Both the position numbers and the translations under genes were made by a program. Positions 44,022 through 53,578 of a stretch of 64,000 bases of DNA are shown piece after piece; positions within the stretch are counted from its first letter, which is position 1, and every line of letters starts with the position of its first letter. The notes below the pieces were generated by a model, which saw nothing but the letters and a program-made list of their open reading frames with translations, was not told the DNA's origin and did no database searches. This stretch comes from Gammaproteobacteria bacterium (GTDB lineage: Bacteria; Pseudomonadota; Gammaproteobacteria; Chromatiales; Chromatiaceae), in assembly GCA_011390365.1 (NCBI GenBank), contig JAABSM010000003.1:30380-94379 (forward strand), read 5' to 3'.

Positions 44022-44276
44022 GGGGGCTCCTTGGATCTGTCGGTTGCGGGCCTGGTCCAGTCGGTACCAGGCGCCATTCTACACTGAACGGTTGTGGTTC
44101 GATAGGCGTCAGGCAAAATGCCAATAATTCTAGTTAGTTCTCAAGAAGTTCTCGCATCACTCTTTTTTTATTGGATTTTTTCTCTTTGTTGGGGTATCGT
44201 TTGATGATCGTGAACGGTGCCGCGGGTCGCCCCGGGGAGGGGCGCGCCAGGCGCGATATAAGGAAGATCGAAACAC

Positions 44277-45029
44277 GTGAAAATCCTCTTGAGCAACGAT
44301 GACGGCTATCAGGCGCCGGGATTGCGGGCGCTGATGGGGGCGCTGGAGGGCCTGGCCGAGCTGACCGTGGTGGCGCCGGATCGCAACCGCAGCGGCGCCA
44401 GCAATTCGCTGACCCTGGAGAGCCCGATTCGCGCCCACCGCGAGCCGGACGGGGTGATTCGGGTGGACGGTACGCCCACCGACTGTGTCCATCTGGCGAT
44501 CACCGGGCTTCTCGACGAAGAGCCGGACATGGTTATCGCCGGCATCAATGCCGGGGCCAACATGGGCGATGATGTGCTCTACTCCGGTACCGTCGCGGCG
44601 GCTACCGAAGGGCGCTTCCTGGGGCTGCCCGCCATCGCCATCTCGCTGGCATCGTTCGAGTCGGACGACTACTCGGGCGCGGCGCGGGTGGCGGCGGAGC
44701 TGATCGAACATCTGGTTGAACGGCCATTGCCGGCGGATACCATCCTCAACGTCAATGTTCCCGCCCTGGCCTATGACGAGATCAAGGGCTACAAGGTATG
44801 TCGGCTCGGTGCGCGCCACAAATCGGAGCCGATGATTCGCGCCACCGATCCGCGCGGGCGTCCCATCTACTGGATCGGCCCGGCGGGGGGGGAGCAGGAC
44901 GCGGGGCCCGGCACCGATTTTCATGCGGTACGCAATGGCTATGTAGCGGTGACGCCGCTGCAGATCGATCTCACTCGACACTCATCACTGGATTTTATCG
45001 AGAAATGGCTGCAAGATCGGCATTCGTAA
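44277..45029 (+). CDS. surE: 5'/3'-nucleotidase SurE
   Basis: The gene starts with GTG. The 250-residue protein begins [15 protein letters not shown] with the metal-binding DD pair, then [17 protein letters not shown] and GTPTDCVH, the SurE signature motifs. SGINxGAN-type [20 protein letters not shown] is present. It hydrolyses nucleoside monophosphates and acts in stationary-phase survival. First gene of surE-pcm-yqaA-nlpD-rpoS; the AT-rich 250 bases upstream (44022-44276) presumably carry the promoter. Confidence 0.96.
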   Translation: MKILLSNDDGYQAPGLRALMGALEGLAELTVVAPDRNRSGASNSLTLESPIRAHREPDGVIRVDGTPTDCVHLAITGLLDEEPDMVIAGINAGANMGDDVLYSGTVAAATEGRFLGLPAIAISLASFESDDYSGAARVAAELIEHLVERPLPADTILNVNVPALAYDEIKGYKVCRLGARHKSEPMIRATDPRGRPIYWIGPAGGEQDAGPGTDFHAVRNGYVAVTPLQIDLTRHSSLDFIEKWLQDRHS

Positions 45030-45055
45030 CCTCCAATCACTGGTATGGCAGGGGC

Positions 45056-45688
45056 ATGATTTCACAGCGTGCACGGGATCGCCTGCTACAGCGTCTGCGG
45101 GACGAGGGCATCACGGACGAGCGGGTGCTGGCGGCGATGCGCGAGGTGCCCCGGCACCTGTTCGTCGATGAGGCGCTGGCGAGCCGCGCCTACGAGAACA
45201 CCGCGCTGCCGATCGGCTATAGTCAGACCATCTCCCAACCCTATATCGTCGCGCGCATGAGCGAGGCGCTGCTGGAGCAGGGGCCGCTCGACACGGTGCT
45301 CGAAGTGGGTACCGGATCCGGCTACCAGACCGCCGTGCTCGCGCAGCTGGTGGAGCGGCTCTACAGCGTCGAACGCATCAGCGCGCTGCTGGAGGTGGCC
45401 AAGCGGCGCATCCGCGGCCTGAAGATGCGTAACGTTCGCTTCAAGCACACCGACGGCGGCATGGGGCTGCCGGAGTACGGTCCCTTCGACGGCATCCTGG
45501 TCACCGCCGCGCCGGAGGGTATCCCCCGCGCCCTGGTCTATCAGTTGCGGGTCGGCGGGCGCATGATCATCCCGGTGGGCGCCCGGCGCATGCAGGTGCT
45601 GGTGCGGGTGACCCGCACGCCGGAAGGATACGACAAGGAGATCCTGGAGCGGGTCGCCTTCGTGCCGTTGCTAGGAGGTACCGCCTGA
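45056..45688 (+). CDS. pcm: Protein-L-isoaspartate O-methyltransferase
   Basis: Start chosen at 45056, which aligns with the usual N-terminus ([19 protein letters not shown]) and gives the usual length of 210 residues. An in-frame ATG at 45005 would overlap surE by 25 bases and cannot be excluded. SAM-binding motif I is [16 protein letters not shown]; family motifs [17 protein letters not shown] and [13 protein letters not shown] are intact. It repairs isoaspartyl damage in aged proteins in the cytoplasm. Its stop overlaps the next start (TGATG). Confidence 0.95.
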   Translation: MISQRARDRLLQRLRDEGITDERVLAAMREVPRHLFVDEALASRAYENTALPIGYSQTISQPYIVARMSEALLEQGPLDTVLEVGTGSGYQTAVLAQLVERLYSVERISALLEVAKRRIRGLKMRNVRFKHTDGGMGLPEYGPFDGILVTAAPEGIPRALVYQLRVGGRMIIPVGARRMQVLVRVTRTPEGYDKEILERVAFVPLLGGTA

Positions 45689-46269
45689 TGCGCATCTTCT
45701 CCCCCCTTTACGACAAGGTGCTGAAACTCTCCCGTCACCGCCATGCGCCCTACTATCTGGGCGGGCTCAGTTTCGCCGAATCCTCCTTCTTCCCCATCCC
45801 GCCGGACGTCGTTCTTGCGCCCATGGCCCTGGCCCATCCGGAGAAGGCCTTGAACTACGCCCTGTTGACCACCCTGGCGTCGGTGGCGGGTGGGCTGCTG
45901 GGCTACCTGATCGGTTATTTCGCCTTCGAGATGATCCAGCCCTGGCTGGTTGAAAGTCGTTACCACGAGGCCTATCTAAAGTCCAAGGAGTGGTTCGCTG
46001 CCTGGGGTTTTTGGGCCATCTTCATCGCAGGATTCTCACCGATCCCCTATAAGGTCTTCACCATTACCGCGGGTGTGATCGGTATGGCGCTGCTGCCGTT
46101 TTTGTTCGCCTCCCTGATCGGTCGCGGCGCCCGCTTCTACCTGGTCGCGCTGCTGATGAGCTACGGCGGGCCGCAGATGCAGCATCAGCTGCGCAAGTAC
46201 GTGGACGGCATCGGCTGGGCGACGGTCGCAATTCTGATCGTCGGCGTGGTGACCTGGAAACTGGTTTGA
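45688..46269 (+). CDS. YqaA/DedA-family membrane protein
   Basis: A 193-residue protein of the SNARE-associated/DedA-like (YqaA) type with about 4-5 membrane helices. Family features: GGLSFAESSFFPIPPDVVLA near 25, GGLLGYLIGYF and GFSPIPYKVFTITAGV (the FSPIP-x-K motif). A GGAGGT site lies in the pcm 3' end and the start overlaps the pcm stop by one base. Its role may be in undecaprenyl-phosphate or phospholipid flipping, as for other DedA relatives. Its place between pcm and nlpD is known in several non-enteric gammaproteobacteria. Confidence 0.88.
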   Translation: MRIFSPLYDKVLKLSRHRHAPYYLGGLSFAESSFFPIPPDVVLAPMALAHPEKALNYALLTTLASVAGGLLGYLIGYFAFEMIQPWLVESRYHEAYLKSKEWFAAWGFWAIFIAGFSPIPYKVFTITAGVIGMALLPFLFASLIGRGARFYLVALLMSYGGPQMQHQLRKYVDGIGWATVAILIVGVVTWKLV

Positions 46270-46272
46270 CGC

Positions 46273-47019
46273 GTGGCTATGGGCCGATTCACGGGGCTAT
46301 GGCGTATCCTGATCATCGGCGCGCTGATAGCGACCAGTTTCGGTTGCATGAACCGCCCCCACTCCACGCCGGCGCCGGTGCTGGGAGCGGATGAGCCCAG
46401 CGGCGTCTATCGGGTAAAGCCCGGCGATACCCTCTACTCCATCGCCTGGGGGCTGGAGCTGGACTACCTCGCCCTGGCGCGCTGGAACGGACTGGAAAAG
46501 CCCTACACCATCAAGCCGGGCCAGATGCTGGCGGTAAGGCCAATGCCCGGCGGCTCGGCGGCGGCCACGCTGCGCAGGCGCAGCGAAAACGGCGAGATCA
46601 CCCGCAAGATCGCGCCCCAGTTTCTCGACTGGCGGGTCGACTCCTGGGAGATTCCACCCCCGCGCAGCGATCTGCGCTGGGTCTGGCCGGCCGCGGGGAC
46701 GGTGACCGAGGAGCGTTCCGGGATCGCCATCGCGGGCTTCGTCGGCGCGCCGGTGAGGGCGGCGGAGATGGGGCGGGTGGTCTACAGCGGCGATGGGTTG
46801 AAGGGATACGGAAATCTGGTCATCATCAAGCACCGGCACGACTACCTCAGCGCCTATGCGAACAATCGCGGCGTGCGGGTCGCGGAGGGTGACGAGGTGG
46901 CTCGCGGCGAGACGATCGCCGAGATGGGGGAGGTCAGAGGCGGCGCCAGGCTCTACTTCGAGATCCGCCGTAATACGGTGCCGGAGAATCCCATGCGGTT
47001 GCTCCCCCCGATTGGTTGA
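46273..47019 (+). CDS. nlpD: NlpD-like lipoprotein (LysM plus degenerate M23 domain)
   Basis: The start is a GTG at 46273, or the ATG two codons later; neither has a clear ribosome binding site, so coupling to yqaA is likely. The 248-residue protein has a lipoprotein signal peptide (ILIIGALIATSFGC), a LysM domain (about 42-88, YRVKPGDTLYSIAWGLELDY) and a C-terminal M23 domain (about 140-245). The catalytic His/Asp residues are missing (GIAIAGFVGAPV, YLSAYANN), as in NlpD proteins that activate the amidase AmiC rather than cut peptidoglycan. It anchors in the outer membrane. rpoS promoters commonly lie inside nlpD. Confidence 0.93.
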   Translation: MAMGRFTGLWRILIIGALIATSFGCMNRPHSTPAPVLGADEPSGVYRVKPGDTLYSIAWGLELDYLALARWNGLEKPYTIKPGQMLAVRPMPGGSAAATLRRRSENGEITRKIAPQFLDWRVDSWEIPPPRSDLRWVWPAAGTVTEERSGIAIAGFVGAPVRAAEMGRVVYSGDGLKGYGNLVIIKHRHDYLSAYANNRGVRVAEGDEVARGETIAEMGEVRGGARLYFEIRRNTVPENPMRLLPPIG

Positions 47020-47034
47020 CCATGTGAGGCGATA

Positions 47035-48069
47035 ATGGCGAAACGGCGACATCACAACGCAGGAGCGGAGATGGGCGAGGGCAAGGAGGGGTTAGGCGGC
47101 GGCGAGGAGGAGGCCGGGCAAGATCCCGCATCGGTGCTGGGGGGGGGTAACCATGAGGAGATCGCCCTCGACGACGACATTGAGGATGAAGGCGACGACG
47201 AGGTCGACCTGAGCGTGGACGACCCCCACGCCAAACTCGACGCCACCCGCCTCTATCTCAACGAAATCGGCGGCGCGGCGCTGCTTACCGCCGAGGAGGA
47301 GGTGACCCTGGCGCGAGCGGCGCAAAAGGGGGACGCGGCGGCGCGGGCGCGCATGATCGAGAGCAACCTGCGGCTGGTGGTCAAGATCGCGCGGCGCTAT
47401 CTCAACCGCGGCATGGCGCTGCTGGACCTGGTGGAGGAGGGCAATCTCGGCCTGATTCGCGCGGTGGAGAAGTTCGACCCCGAGCGCGGCTTCCGCTTCT
47501 CCACCTACGCCACCTGGTGGATTCGCCAGACCATCGAGCGGGCGATCATGAACCAGACCCGCACCATTCGCCTGCCCATTCATGTGGTCAAGGAGATCAA
47601 CGTCTACCTCAAGGCGGCGCGCCAGCTCTCCCACCGCGTCGATCACGAACCCACCGCCGACGAGATCGCCCACCTCCTCGACCGCCCCCTGAGCGAAGTG
47701 GAGCGGATGCTCGGGCTCAACGAGCGCATCGCCTCGATGGACGTGCCCTGCGGCAGGGAAGGCGACAAGCTGCTGCTCGACACCATCGAGGACAAGCGCA
47801 GCGAAGACCCCACCGGCGCCCTGCAACAGCAGACCCTGGCGCGAAATATCGATCATTGGCTGGAGAAGCTCAACCCCAAGCAGCGCGAAGTGGTGGAGCG
47901 TCGTTTCGGCCTCCACGGCTATGAGAACTCGACCCTGGAGCAGGTCGCCGCGGAGATCGGCGTGACCCGGGAGCGGGTGCGCCAGATCCAGATGGACGCC
48001 CTGCGACGGCTGCGGGTCATCCTCGAGCGGGACGGCTTCTCCATCGACGCCATCTTCGAGGAGCTGTAG
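47035..48069 (+). CDS. rpoS: RNA polymerase sigma factor RpoS
   Basis: A 344-residue sigma-70 group 2 factor. The N-terminus is unusually long and acidic (about 1-60, Gly/Glu/Asp-rich). Region 1.2 is [11 protein letters not shown], region 2 contains [37 protein letters not shown] and the RTIRLPIHV core, and region 4 has [19 protein letters not shown]. It directs the stationary-phase and general stress response. It lies 15 bases after nlpD. Confidence 0.96.
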   Translation: MAKRRHHNAGAEMGEGKEGLGGGEEEAGQDPASVLGGGNHEEIALDDDIEDEGDDEVDLSVDDPHAKLDATRLYLNEIGGAALLTAEEEVTLARAAQKGDAAARARMIESNLRLVVKIARRYLNRGMALLDLVEEGNLGLIRAVEKFDPERGFRFSTYATWWIRQTIERAIMNQTRTIRLPIHVVKEINVYLKAARQLSHRVDHEPTADEIAHLLDRPLSEVERMLGLNERIASMDVPCGREGDKLLLDTIEDKRSEDPTGALQQQTLARNIDHWLEKLNPKQREVVERRFGLHGYENSTLEQVAAEIGVTRERVRQIQMDALRRLRVILERDGFSIDAIFEEL

Positions 48070-48076
48070 GCTTGCG

Positions 48077-48388
48077 ATGAAGTTTCCACGCCTGCCGATC
48101 GGCGCCAAGTTCAGCTGGCGCGGCGAAGCGTTCCAGAAGAACGCCCCCCTCTCCGCGCGCTCCCTCAAGGATGGCGCGACGCGCATGATTCCCCGCTCCG
48201 CCGACGTCCAGCCGCTAGAGGATTCCGGTGCCAGTGTCGACGGCGACAAGCCGCTCTCACCCGCGGACGGGCAGCGGCTGGTGGAGGCGCTGTGGCGGGT
48301 GGTGGAGCGGGAGACGACACGCCAGGCGACGCCAGAAGCGCTGCGTGAGGCCTTCTTCGGCTGCTGGGAAGGCTTTCGAAGGCGTTAA
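48077..48388 (+). CDS. Hypothetical protein downstream of rpoS
   Basis: A 103-residue product starting 7 bases after the rpoS stop, probably on the same transcript. The first part is basic, ending IPRSADVQPLEDSG. The second part looks like an amphipathic helical domain (GQRLVEALWRVVERETTRQ to FFGCWEGFRRR). No family recognised. Its TAA shares bases with the stop of the convergent GGDEF gene in the tetranucleotide TTAA. Confidence 0.55.
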   Translation: MKFPRLPIGAKFSWRGEAFQKNAPLSARSLKDGATRMIPRSADVQPLEDSGASVDGDKPLSPADGQRLVEALWRVVERETTRQATPEALREAFFGCWEGFRRR

Positions 48389-50007
48389 CGGTGGGTCGCT
48401 CGCACTTCGGGGTTGAAGGCGATGACGTTGTTGCGGGGCTGAGGCGTCGCCGGGTCGTCGCAACTGCTCATGATCGCCGAGTTGACCTGGTTGCGACCCT
48501 TGTGCTTTGCGCCGTAAAGGGCGCGGTCGGCGCATTGCACGATACAGTCCGCCTCGATCTGGGCCATCGGCTGACAGGTGGAGACGCCGATGCTCAGGGT
48601 GACGTGGTTGGCCACTTCCGAATCGGCGTGGGGCATCGCCAGCTCCTCGACGCGGCGGGCGAGGCGTTGGCCCAACTTGAGCGCCCCCTTGTGGTTGGTG
48701 GCGGGGAGAATGACGGCGAACTCCTCGCCGCCGTAACGCGCCGACAGGTCCGACGAACGGGTCGCCGCCTGGCCCACCACCTTCGCCACTTTCGCCAGGC
48801 AGTGATCCCCCTGCTGATGGCCATAGGTGTCGTTGTAGCGCTTGAAGTAGTCGATGTCGATCAGTAACAGGGAGATGGGCGTCTGTTCCCGAATCGCCCG
48901 TTGCCACTCGCGATTGAGGGTAAGGTCGAAGGCGCGCCGGTTGGCGAGATTGGTGAGGGCGTCGACCATCGACATCTGGCGCAGGGTCTCCTTCTGGGCG
49001 TCCACCTCGTTCATCAGGCGATTGAAGGAGCTGGCGAGATCCGAAAACTCGCGCAGGCCCCTGGCGTCCACCGAGACCTGGGTCGACTCCTTGAGGGCGA
49101 AACGGATATCCCGGCTCATCTTCTTCAGCGGCAGGATCAGGTAGCGCAGCAACAGCAGATAGCCGAAAAAGAGGGCGATGGCGGTGACCGCCAGGTGCAT
49201 GGCCGCCAGATAGACGCTGTTGGTGCGGATATCCTGATCGAAATCCTCCCGCGGAATGAAGCCGAAGAGAAAGAAGGCGGGCTCCCGGGCCGGGGTTGTC
49301 AGCAGATAGTCGACGCGCTTGCGTTGCCCCTCCGCCGGCTCCGGCGGAAACTCGGCCTGGTCGGTGGGCTCCATGCGCACCGGCAGGTGCATGATCTGTT
49401 CGACCTTGAGCAGATTGTAGGCCGGGTCGACGACCACCTCCAGATACCCCTTGATGCGCAGGCCGCCGACCGGCACCACCGTGGAGTAGTAGGCCTGGCG
49501 CGGCGTTCTCCAGAGCCCCTCGGCGGTTTGCAGTCGCTCCGACCCGTCCCGGGAGAGCAGCAGCATCGCCAGCTCCCCATCCATGCCGCCTGGCAGATGC
49601 TCGTTGCCAAGGCTGCTCTCGGCGATGAGCATCCCCTCCAGGTCGTAGAGCCTGAGCTTCTCCAGGGAGAACAGGTTGGCCAGCGCGTGGCCGCGTCGAA
49701 AGGGCTCATCCAGGGTCTTGACCAGCGGCCTGGGGTCGTCGTAGATCGACCAGTGGCGAAGGGCGTCGCGCAGCCCGCTCTCCTGCTCGAAGGCGCCGCC
49801 GAAGCGGGCCGCGTCCTTGCTCAGCTCCTCCAGCTCGTCGCGCGCGGCCACCCCGATCATGCGCGCGATGGTCTCGGCCTTGGAGTCGGCGGAGGCCTGA
49901 TGGAAAAGCTGGGAGGTATACAGGGTCAGGACCACCGCGATCAACCCCAGCAGGGCGAAGACCACCAGGGTTACCGAGAGGACGGAGAGGCGATCGACGC
50001 GAAACAT
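48385..50007 (-). CDS. Membrane-bound GGDEF diguanylate cyclase
   Basis: Start at 50007, two bases after the rhodanese gene; longer frames only cross that gene. The 540-residue protein has a helix at about 8-30, a ~250-residue periplasmic sensor region of CHASE4/dCache character, a second helix at about 285-310, HAMP and a GGDEF domain (about 375-505). The active-site loop ARYGGEEFAV is intact, preceded by DALTNLANRRAFD and IDIDYFKRYNDTYGHQQGD. An RxxD inhibitory site is not obvious. It makes c-di-GMP at the inner membrane. The C-terminal ~25 residues are extra. Co-transcribed with a periplasmic rhodanese. Confidence 0.93.
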   Translation of the reverse strand: MFRVDRLSVLSVTLVVFALLGLIAVVLTLYTSQLFHQASADSKAETIARMIGVAARDELEELSKDAARFGGAFEQESGLRDALRHWSIYDDPRPLVKTLDEPFRRGHALANLFSLEKLRLYDLEGMLIAESSLGNEHLPGGMDGELAMLLLSRDGSERLQTAEGLWRTPRQAYYSTVVPVGGLRIKGYLEVVVDPAYNLLKVEQIMHLPVRMEPTDQAEFPPEPAEGQRKRVDYLLTTPAREPAFFLFGFIPREDFDQDIRTNSVYLAAMHLAVTAIALFFGYLLLLRYLILPLKKMSRDIRFALKESTQVSVDARGLREFSDLASSFNRLMNEVDAQKETLRQMSMVDALTNLANRRAFDLTLNREWQRAIREQTPISLLLIDIDYFKRYNDTYGHQQGDHCLAKVAKVVGQAATRSSDLSARYGGEEFAVILPATNHKGALKLGQRLARRVEELAMPHADSEVANHVTLSIGVSTCQPMAQIEADCIVQCADRALYGAKHKGRNQVNSAIMSSCDDPATPQPRNNVIAFNPEVRATHR

Positions 50008-50009
50008 GG

Positions 50010-50447
50010 CTACCAGGCGACCGGATAGCGCTTCGCGGTCCACTCCACCCAGCCGCCGCGAAACCAGTAGACGTTGCGATAGCCCCAGGAGATCGCCTTG
50101 TTGCTGGCGTTGCTGCTGCGCAGACAGCGTTCGCCGTTGCAGTAGAAGGCGATGGGGGTGTCGAGGGAGGCGGCGTGCGCGCCAAGCTTCTCCTGGGTCA
50201 GATTGTTGTCGGTGATGTTGATGGCGCCCTCGATGTGGCCGTTGCGGTACTCCTGGGGCAGGCGCGCGTCGATCAGCAGTGGCGGGTCTCTGCCCACCAG
50301 CATCTCGATCAGGGTTTCGGCGGATAGCAATGTGGCGCCGGGGATGCGCTCTGGCGCCACCGGGCGATCCGCGCCGGCCGTCGATATCCAGCAGGCGCAT
50401 AGCAACGTGACAAGCTGACGTAACCGAGCTGCGCGAAAATCTCTCAT
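50010..50447 (-). CDS. Exported rhodanese-like protein
   Basis: Start taken at 50447 (weak ribosome binding site; a longer frame begins at 50504). The 145-residue product has a signal peptide (LRQLVTLLCACWISTAGADR) and one rhodanese domain with LLIDARLPQEYRNGHIEGAI and the active-site loop FYCNGERCLRSSNA, catalytic Cys included. It ends with YRNVYWFRGGWVEW. A sulfur-transfer or sulfur-sensing role in the periplasm is expected. It directly precedes the cyclase gene, so it may pass a sulfur or redox signal to the cyclase sensor domain (inference). Confidence 0.83.
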   Translation of the reverse strand: MRDFRAARLRQLVTLLCACWISTAGADRPVAPERIPGATLLSAETLIEMLVGRDPPLLIDARLPQEYRNGHIEGAINITDNNLTQEKLGAHAASLDTPIAFYCNGERCLRSSNASNKAISWGYRNVYWFRGGWVEWTAKRYPVAW

Positions 50448-50719
50448 GATGTCAACCGAAGCGGCGAAGCGATCGGGATGCCCTGCTTGGGTCCGACGCT
50501 GCAATGTTCGGGGCGAGTGGTTCCTTCACCACCCCTTGTTATACTCCTCCGCCTTAAAATTAATCCAAAAGAGGCGTGGTACGCAAGGGGTATTGACGGG
50601 GTTCACGGAAAACCGTTTCCTTTACTGCGCTGGATCAATGAACGGTGGAATCGATGGGCGCCAGGAGGCGGAGCGCAGCCGGCCGCCGCGGCCTCGCGAG
50701 GGTAGAGGGTGAATGGGGG
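50448..50719. other. Intergenic region, no gene seen
   Basis: The segment separates two minus-strand genes. Short frames on the plus strand have no ribosome binding site or recognisable sequence. No strong repeat or terminator was identified. Confidence 0.4.
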
Positions 50720-51070
50720 TTACTGGCAGGCCCTTTTTTGCGGACGCTGCCTGTCGAAGAGGGACGGATGGGCGACGTCGATGGCGCGGGCGATTTCATA
50801 CAGCTCCGGCTGGGCGTTGCTGAACAGCACGCCGAACCCTTTCGCGCTGGTATGCACCACCAGCGCGGAGATATGCCACTGGCGACCGGCGAAGTTGAAC
50901 TCCAGGTCGATCACCGTGCTCTTGCAGATCTGCAACGTGGTGGCGCGCAGGAACATGCCGTCCAGACCGAGATCGACGGCTTCGGCGGAAAAGGCGCGGT
51001 TGTCCCGGTAGCGCACCTGTACGCGGTTATGGAAATCGACGCGCTTGCTGCTGCGCTTTTCGATGGTCAT
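50720..51070 (-). CDS. PilZ domain protein
   Basis: A 116-residue protein behind a clear AAAGGAGAA site. The PilZ motif 1 region reads EKRSSKRVDFHNRV (RxxxR-like) and motif 2 DLGLDGMFL (D-x-x-x-x-G, with Leu at the usual Ser position). Beta strands follow to AKGFGVLFSNAQPE. A basic C-terminal tail ends KRACQ. A c-di-GMP receptor acting by protein contact is likely. It is monocistronic and close to the GGDEF cyclase gene. Confidence 0.82.
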   Translation of the reverse strand: MTIEKRSSKRVDFHNRVQVRYRDNRAFSAEAVDLGLDGMFLRATTLQICKSTVIDLEFNFAGRQWHISALVVHTSAKGFGVLFSNAQPELYEIARAIDVAHPSLFDRQRPQKRACQ

Positions 51071-51395
51071 GGGCTTCTCCTTTGGTTTTTATCTTGATGA
51101 AGAGCAGCCTAACAACAATACGTTGCAATAGGGTTTCCGGCGAGTGACGGAAATTTGACAAATCTCGCCCATGGCATGCTTCGGCGCTGAGGCGGATGGC
51201 ATTCGGCCTGGCGCCGTGCAATGCCCTCTCACGCCGAGACGGGTACCCGGCTCCCGCGGAAAGTCGATCCCGCCAGCGGCCATTTTCACCCAAGGTGCTG
51301 CGTTGTCGGCGTCTCGGGTGTATCATGCGCCCCACAAAAAACGGGACTAGCGTCGGCGTTTGTCGAGTCGGCGCGCGAATGAGGAAAAAACTGGA
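51071..51395. other. Intergenic region upstream of rdgC, no gene seen
   Basis: About 325 bases between the divergent PilZ and rdgC genes. It must hold both promoters, but I cannot pick a confident -35/-10 pair by eye. Frames inside it lack coding character. Confidence 0.4.
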
Positions 51396-52313
51396 ATGTG
51401 GTTCAAGAATTTGCAGATCTATCGCCTGAGTGAGCCGTTTCAACTGGACGGCGACGCCCTGAATGAGAAACTGGCGGAGCATCCGGCGCGGGAGTGCGGC
51501 GCCCTGGAGACCTACAGCTATGGCTGGGAGCGCCCCCTGGGCCGCAAGGGGGACCAGCGTATCCACCAGGCCGGCGGCTGCCTGATGGTGAGCGCGCGCA
51601 AGGTGGACAAGGTGTTGCCGGCGGGGGTAATCAACGACTTTGTCAGGCAGCGCGCCGAGGAGATCGAGGATAACGAAGGGCGGCCGGTGCGTCGTCGCGA
51701 GCGGCTGGAGATCAAGGAGCAGGTGATCGCCGAGCTGTTGCCCCAGGCCTTTACCCAGTCCCACCAGACCTATGCCTATATCGATACCCGCGGCGGCTGG
51801 CTGGTGGTCGACGCCGCCAGTGAAAAGAAGGCGGAGGAGCTGGTCGAGAAGCTGCGCGAAAGCCTGGGCAGTCTGCCGCTGAAGCCATTGACCACCCGCG
51901 AGTCGCCGGTATCGGTGCTCACCTCATGGCTCAACGGTGGGCAGCCCGCCGCCGGTTTCACCCTGCTCGATGAGTGTGAGCTGCGAGACCTCTCCGATGA
52001 AGGGGGCATTGTGCGTTGTCGCCGTCAGGATCTCGCCAGTGACGAGATTCGCGCCCATCTGGATGCCGGCAAGCAGGCGGTCAAGCTGGGGCTGGCCTGG
52101 AATGATCGCCTCGAATTCCTGTTGGCGGAGGATCTCTCGATCAAGCGTCTGCGCTTCTCCGACGAGCTACTGGAAGAGGCGGCGGATCAGCAGGCAGAGG
52201 ACGAACAGGCCAGATTCGACGCCGATTTCGTCCTCATGAGCGGCGAACTGGCCGGCTTTCTGCCCGCGTTGGTGGAGGCCTTTGGCGGTCTGGAGGGGGA
52301 CGAGTCGCCCTGA
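51396..52313 (+). CDS. rdgC: Recombination-associated protein RdgC
   Basis: The start at 51396 gives MWFKNLQIYRL, the standard RdgC N-terminus. The 305-residue protein carries NQALE-like LETYSYGWERPLGRKGD, MVSARKVDKVLPAGVINDFV and a C-terminal half with SGELAGFLPALVEAFGG. RdgC forms a ring around double-stranded DNA and modulates RecA and recombination. It is monocistronic. Confidence 0.95.
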   Translation: MWFKNLQIYRLSEPFQLDGDALNEKLAEHPARECGALETYSYGWERPLGRKGDQRIHQAGGCLMVSARKVDKVLPAGVINDFVRQRAEEIEDNEGRPVRRRERLEIKEQVIAELLPQAFTQSHQTYAYIDTRGGWLVVDAASEKKAEELVEKLRESLGSLPLKPLTTRESPVSVLTSWLNGGQPAAGFTLLDECELRDLSDEGGIVRCRRQDLASDEIRAHLDAGKQAVKLGLAWNDRLEFLLAEDLSIKRLRFSDELLEEAADQQAEDEQARFDADFVLMSGELAGFLPALVEAFGGLEGDESP

Positions 52314-52442
52314 TCCACGATGCATCCGCTGGATTGGCGGGGCTTCCGGTTGGAGTAAATACCCTTGGGAAAGCGAGTGCATGGCACCCGCCAAGGCGGG
52401 GACTCCACTCCCTCCTGGATAAACTAACGGATTGTGTAGAGT

Positions 52443-52964
52443 ATGGTCCAACTACTGAGAGCCTACATCCGGATCTGCCTGTTGCGCCTGGGGCCCCAGG
52501 ATCTGCCGGCATCCCCGTTCCTGTTGCAACTGGCGGCGGTCGCCATGCTGCTCAGCGGGACCCTGATGCTCGGCCTCGATCTTGGGGCGTTCACCCCGGC
52601 GCTGCTTGGGGTGCTGGTGGACATGGTGGCGAGCGCCGTCCTGATCTATCTTGGGCTGCGACTCGCGGGGAAGGCGAACCGTCTGGTGCAGGCGCTCTCC
52701 GCCATCTACGGTACCGCCGCCATCTTCCAGCTCATCGCCATCCCGATCCTGCTGGTAATCGGCGACGACCCCACCCAATCCCCCGTCGGCCAATTGGCGG
52801 TACTGCTCTATCTGGGGTTGCTGATGTTGTCGCTTACGGTGCTCGGCCACATCTTGCGCCATGCCCTCGATACTCCCCTGTGGTCGGGGGTAATGCTGGC
52901 GATTTTCTACTGGTTGCTGTTCAATAGTCTGTTGAGCGGGTTGGGTATCGTCTCCTCATCATGA
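52443..52964 (+). CDS. Hypothetical integral membrane protein
   Basis: A 173-residue protein with about 4-5 hydrophobic helices (around 27-50, 55-75, 85-110, 120-140, 148-170), resembling the Yip1/YIPF-type fold in hydropathy only. There is no signature motif or soluble domain. It may form a unit with the following small gene. Function unknown. Confidence 0.7.
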   Translation: MVQLLRAYIRICLLRLGPQDLPASPFLLQLAAVAMLLSGTLMLGLDLGAFTPALLGVLVDMVASAVLIYLGLRLAGKANRLVQALSAIYGTAAIFQLIAIPILLVIGDDPTQSPVGQLAVLLYLGLLMLSLTVLGHILRHALDTPLWSGVMLAIFYWLLFNSLLSGLGIVSSS

Positions 52965-53037
52965 GTTGACCAAGCGGCGTAGCGCCGTCGTGGACGGCGA
53001 CGGCAATCCTGTTGCAGGGTGGTTTACGGAAAAGCAT

Positions 53038-53523
53038 ATGGCCGAGGAAGAGCAAAAAGGCGTTCAATGGCGTATCAACGGCGGCGAGATAGCGCCCGGC
53101 GCCTGGATTTGCACCGTCTATTCCGGTCGCGGCGACCTCACTCAGCTCGACCTGGATAACTTTCGCCTGGTGTTGTGGGAGGCGTTGATCCCCCTGGAGA
53201 CGTTCATCGCCCTCTACCATGGCGCCTACATGGAGCTGATCGAAGAGGAGCGGGAGCAGTCTCCCTACGAATGGGGGGTGGTGCAGGAGTACGATCAACT
53301 CCGCCACGCCGGTTACCCCGGCCTGCGGCAACTGATCGACGAACACGCAAGGGTCTTTCACGACCTGCTGCTCAACGATGAAGAGGCGCTGATGGAGATG
53401 CTCTACATCGACGAACCGCGCCACTACCGGATCGGCTACGCCATCCACTCCCTCAACGAGGTGCTGGTGCTGGGGGATCAGGTCATGCTCGCCGGCTTGG
53501 CGGTGGAGCAGGAGGAGATCTGA
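53038..53523 (+). CDS. Hypothetical acidic soluble protein
   Basis: The ATG at 53038 is taken; an in-frame TTG at 52966, directly after the previous stop, would add 24 residues but has no ribosome binding site. The ~161-residue product is acidic and helical (LIEEEREQSPYEWGVVQEYD, LLLNDEEALMEMLYIDE) with no Cys cluster, membrane helix or known motif. It is in the same direction as the preceding membrane protein gene and convergent with the large helicase gene. Confidence 0.6.
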   Translation: MAEEEQKGVQWRINGGEIAPGAWICTVYSGRGDLTQLDLDNFRLVLWEALIPLETFIALYHGAYMELIEEEREQSPYEWGVVQEYDQLRHAGYPGLRQLIDEHARVFHDLLLNDEEALMEMLYIDEPRHYRIGYAIHSLNEVLVLGDQVMLAGLAVEQEEI

Positions 53524-53578
53524 AGCGCCGCGCCAATGGTGGCACGGGCGCGTCAAGCCGCGCGCTCCGCACTCCCCC

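Noticed and set aside
44798-45055. Long upstream extension of pcm into surE
   Set aside because: The extension overlaps the conserved C-terminal part of surE; the family N-terminus is at 45056.
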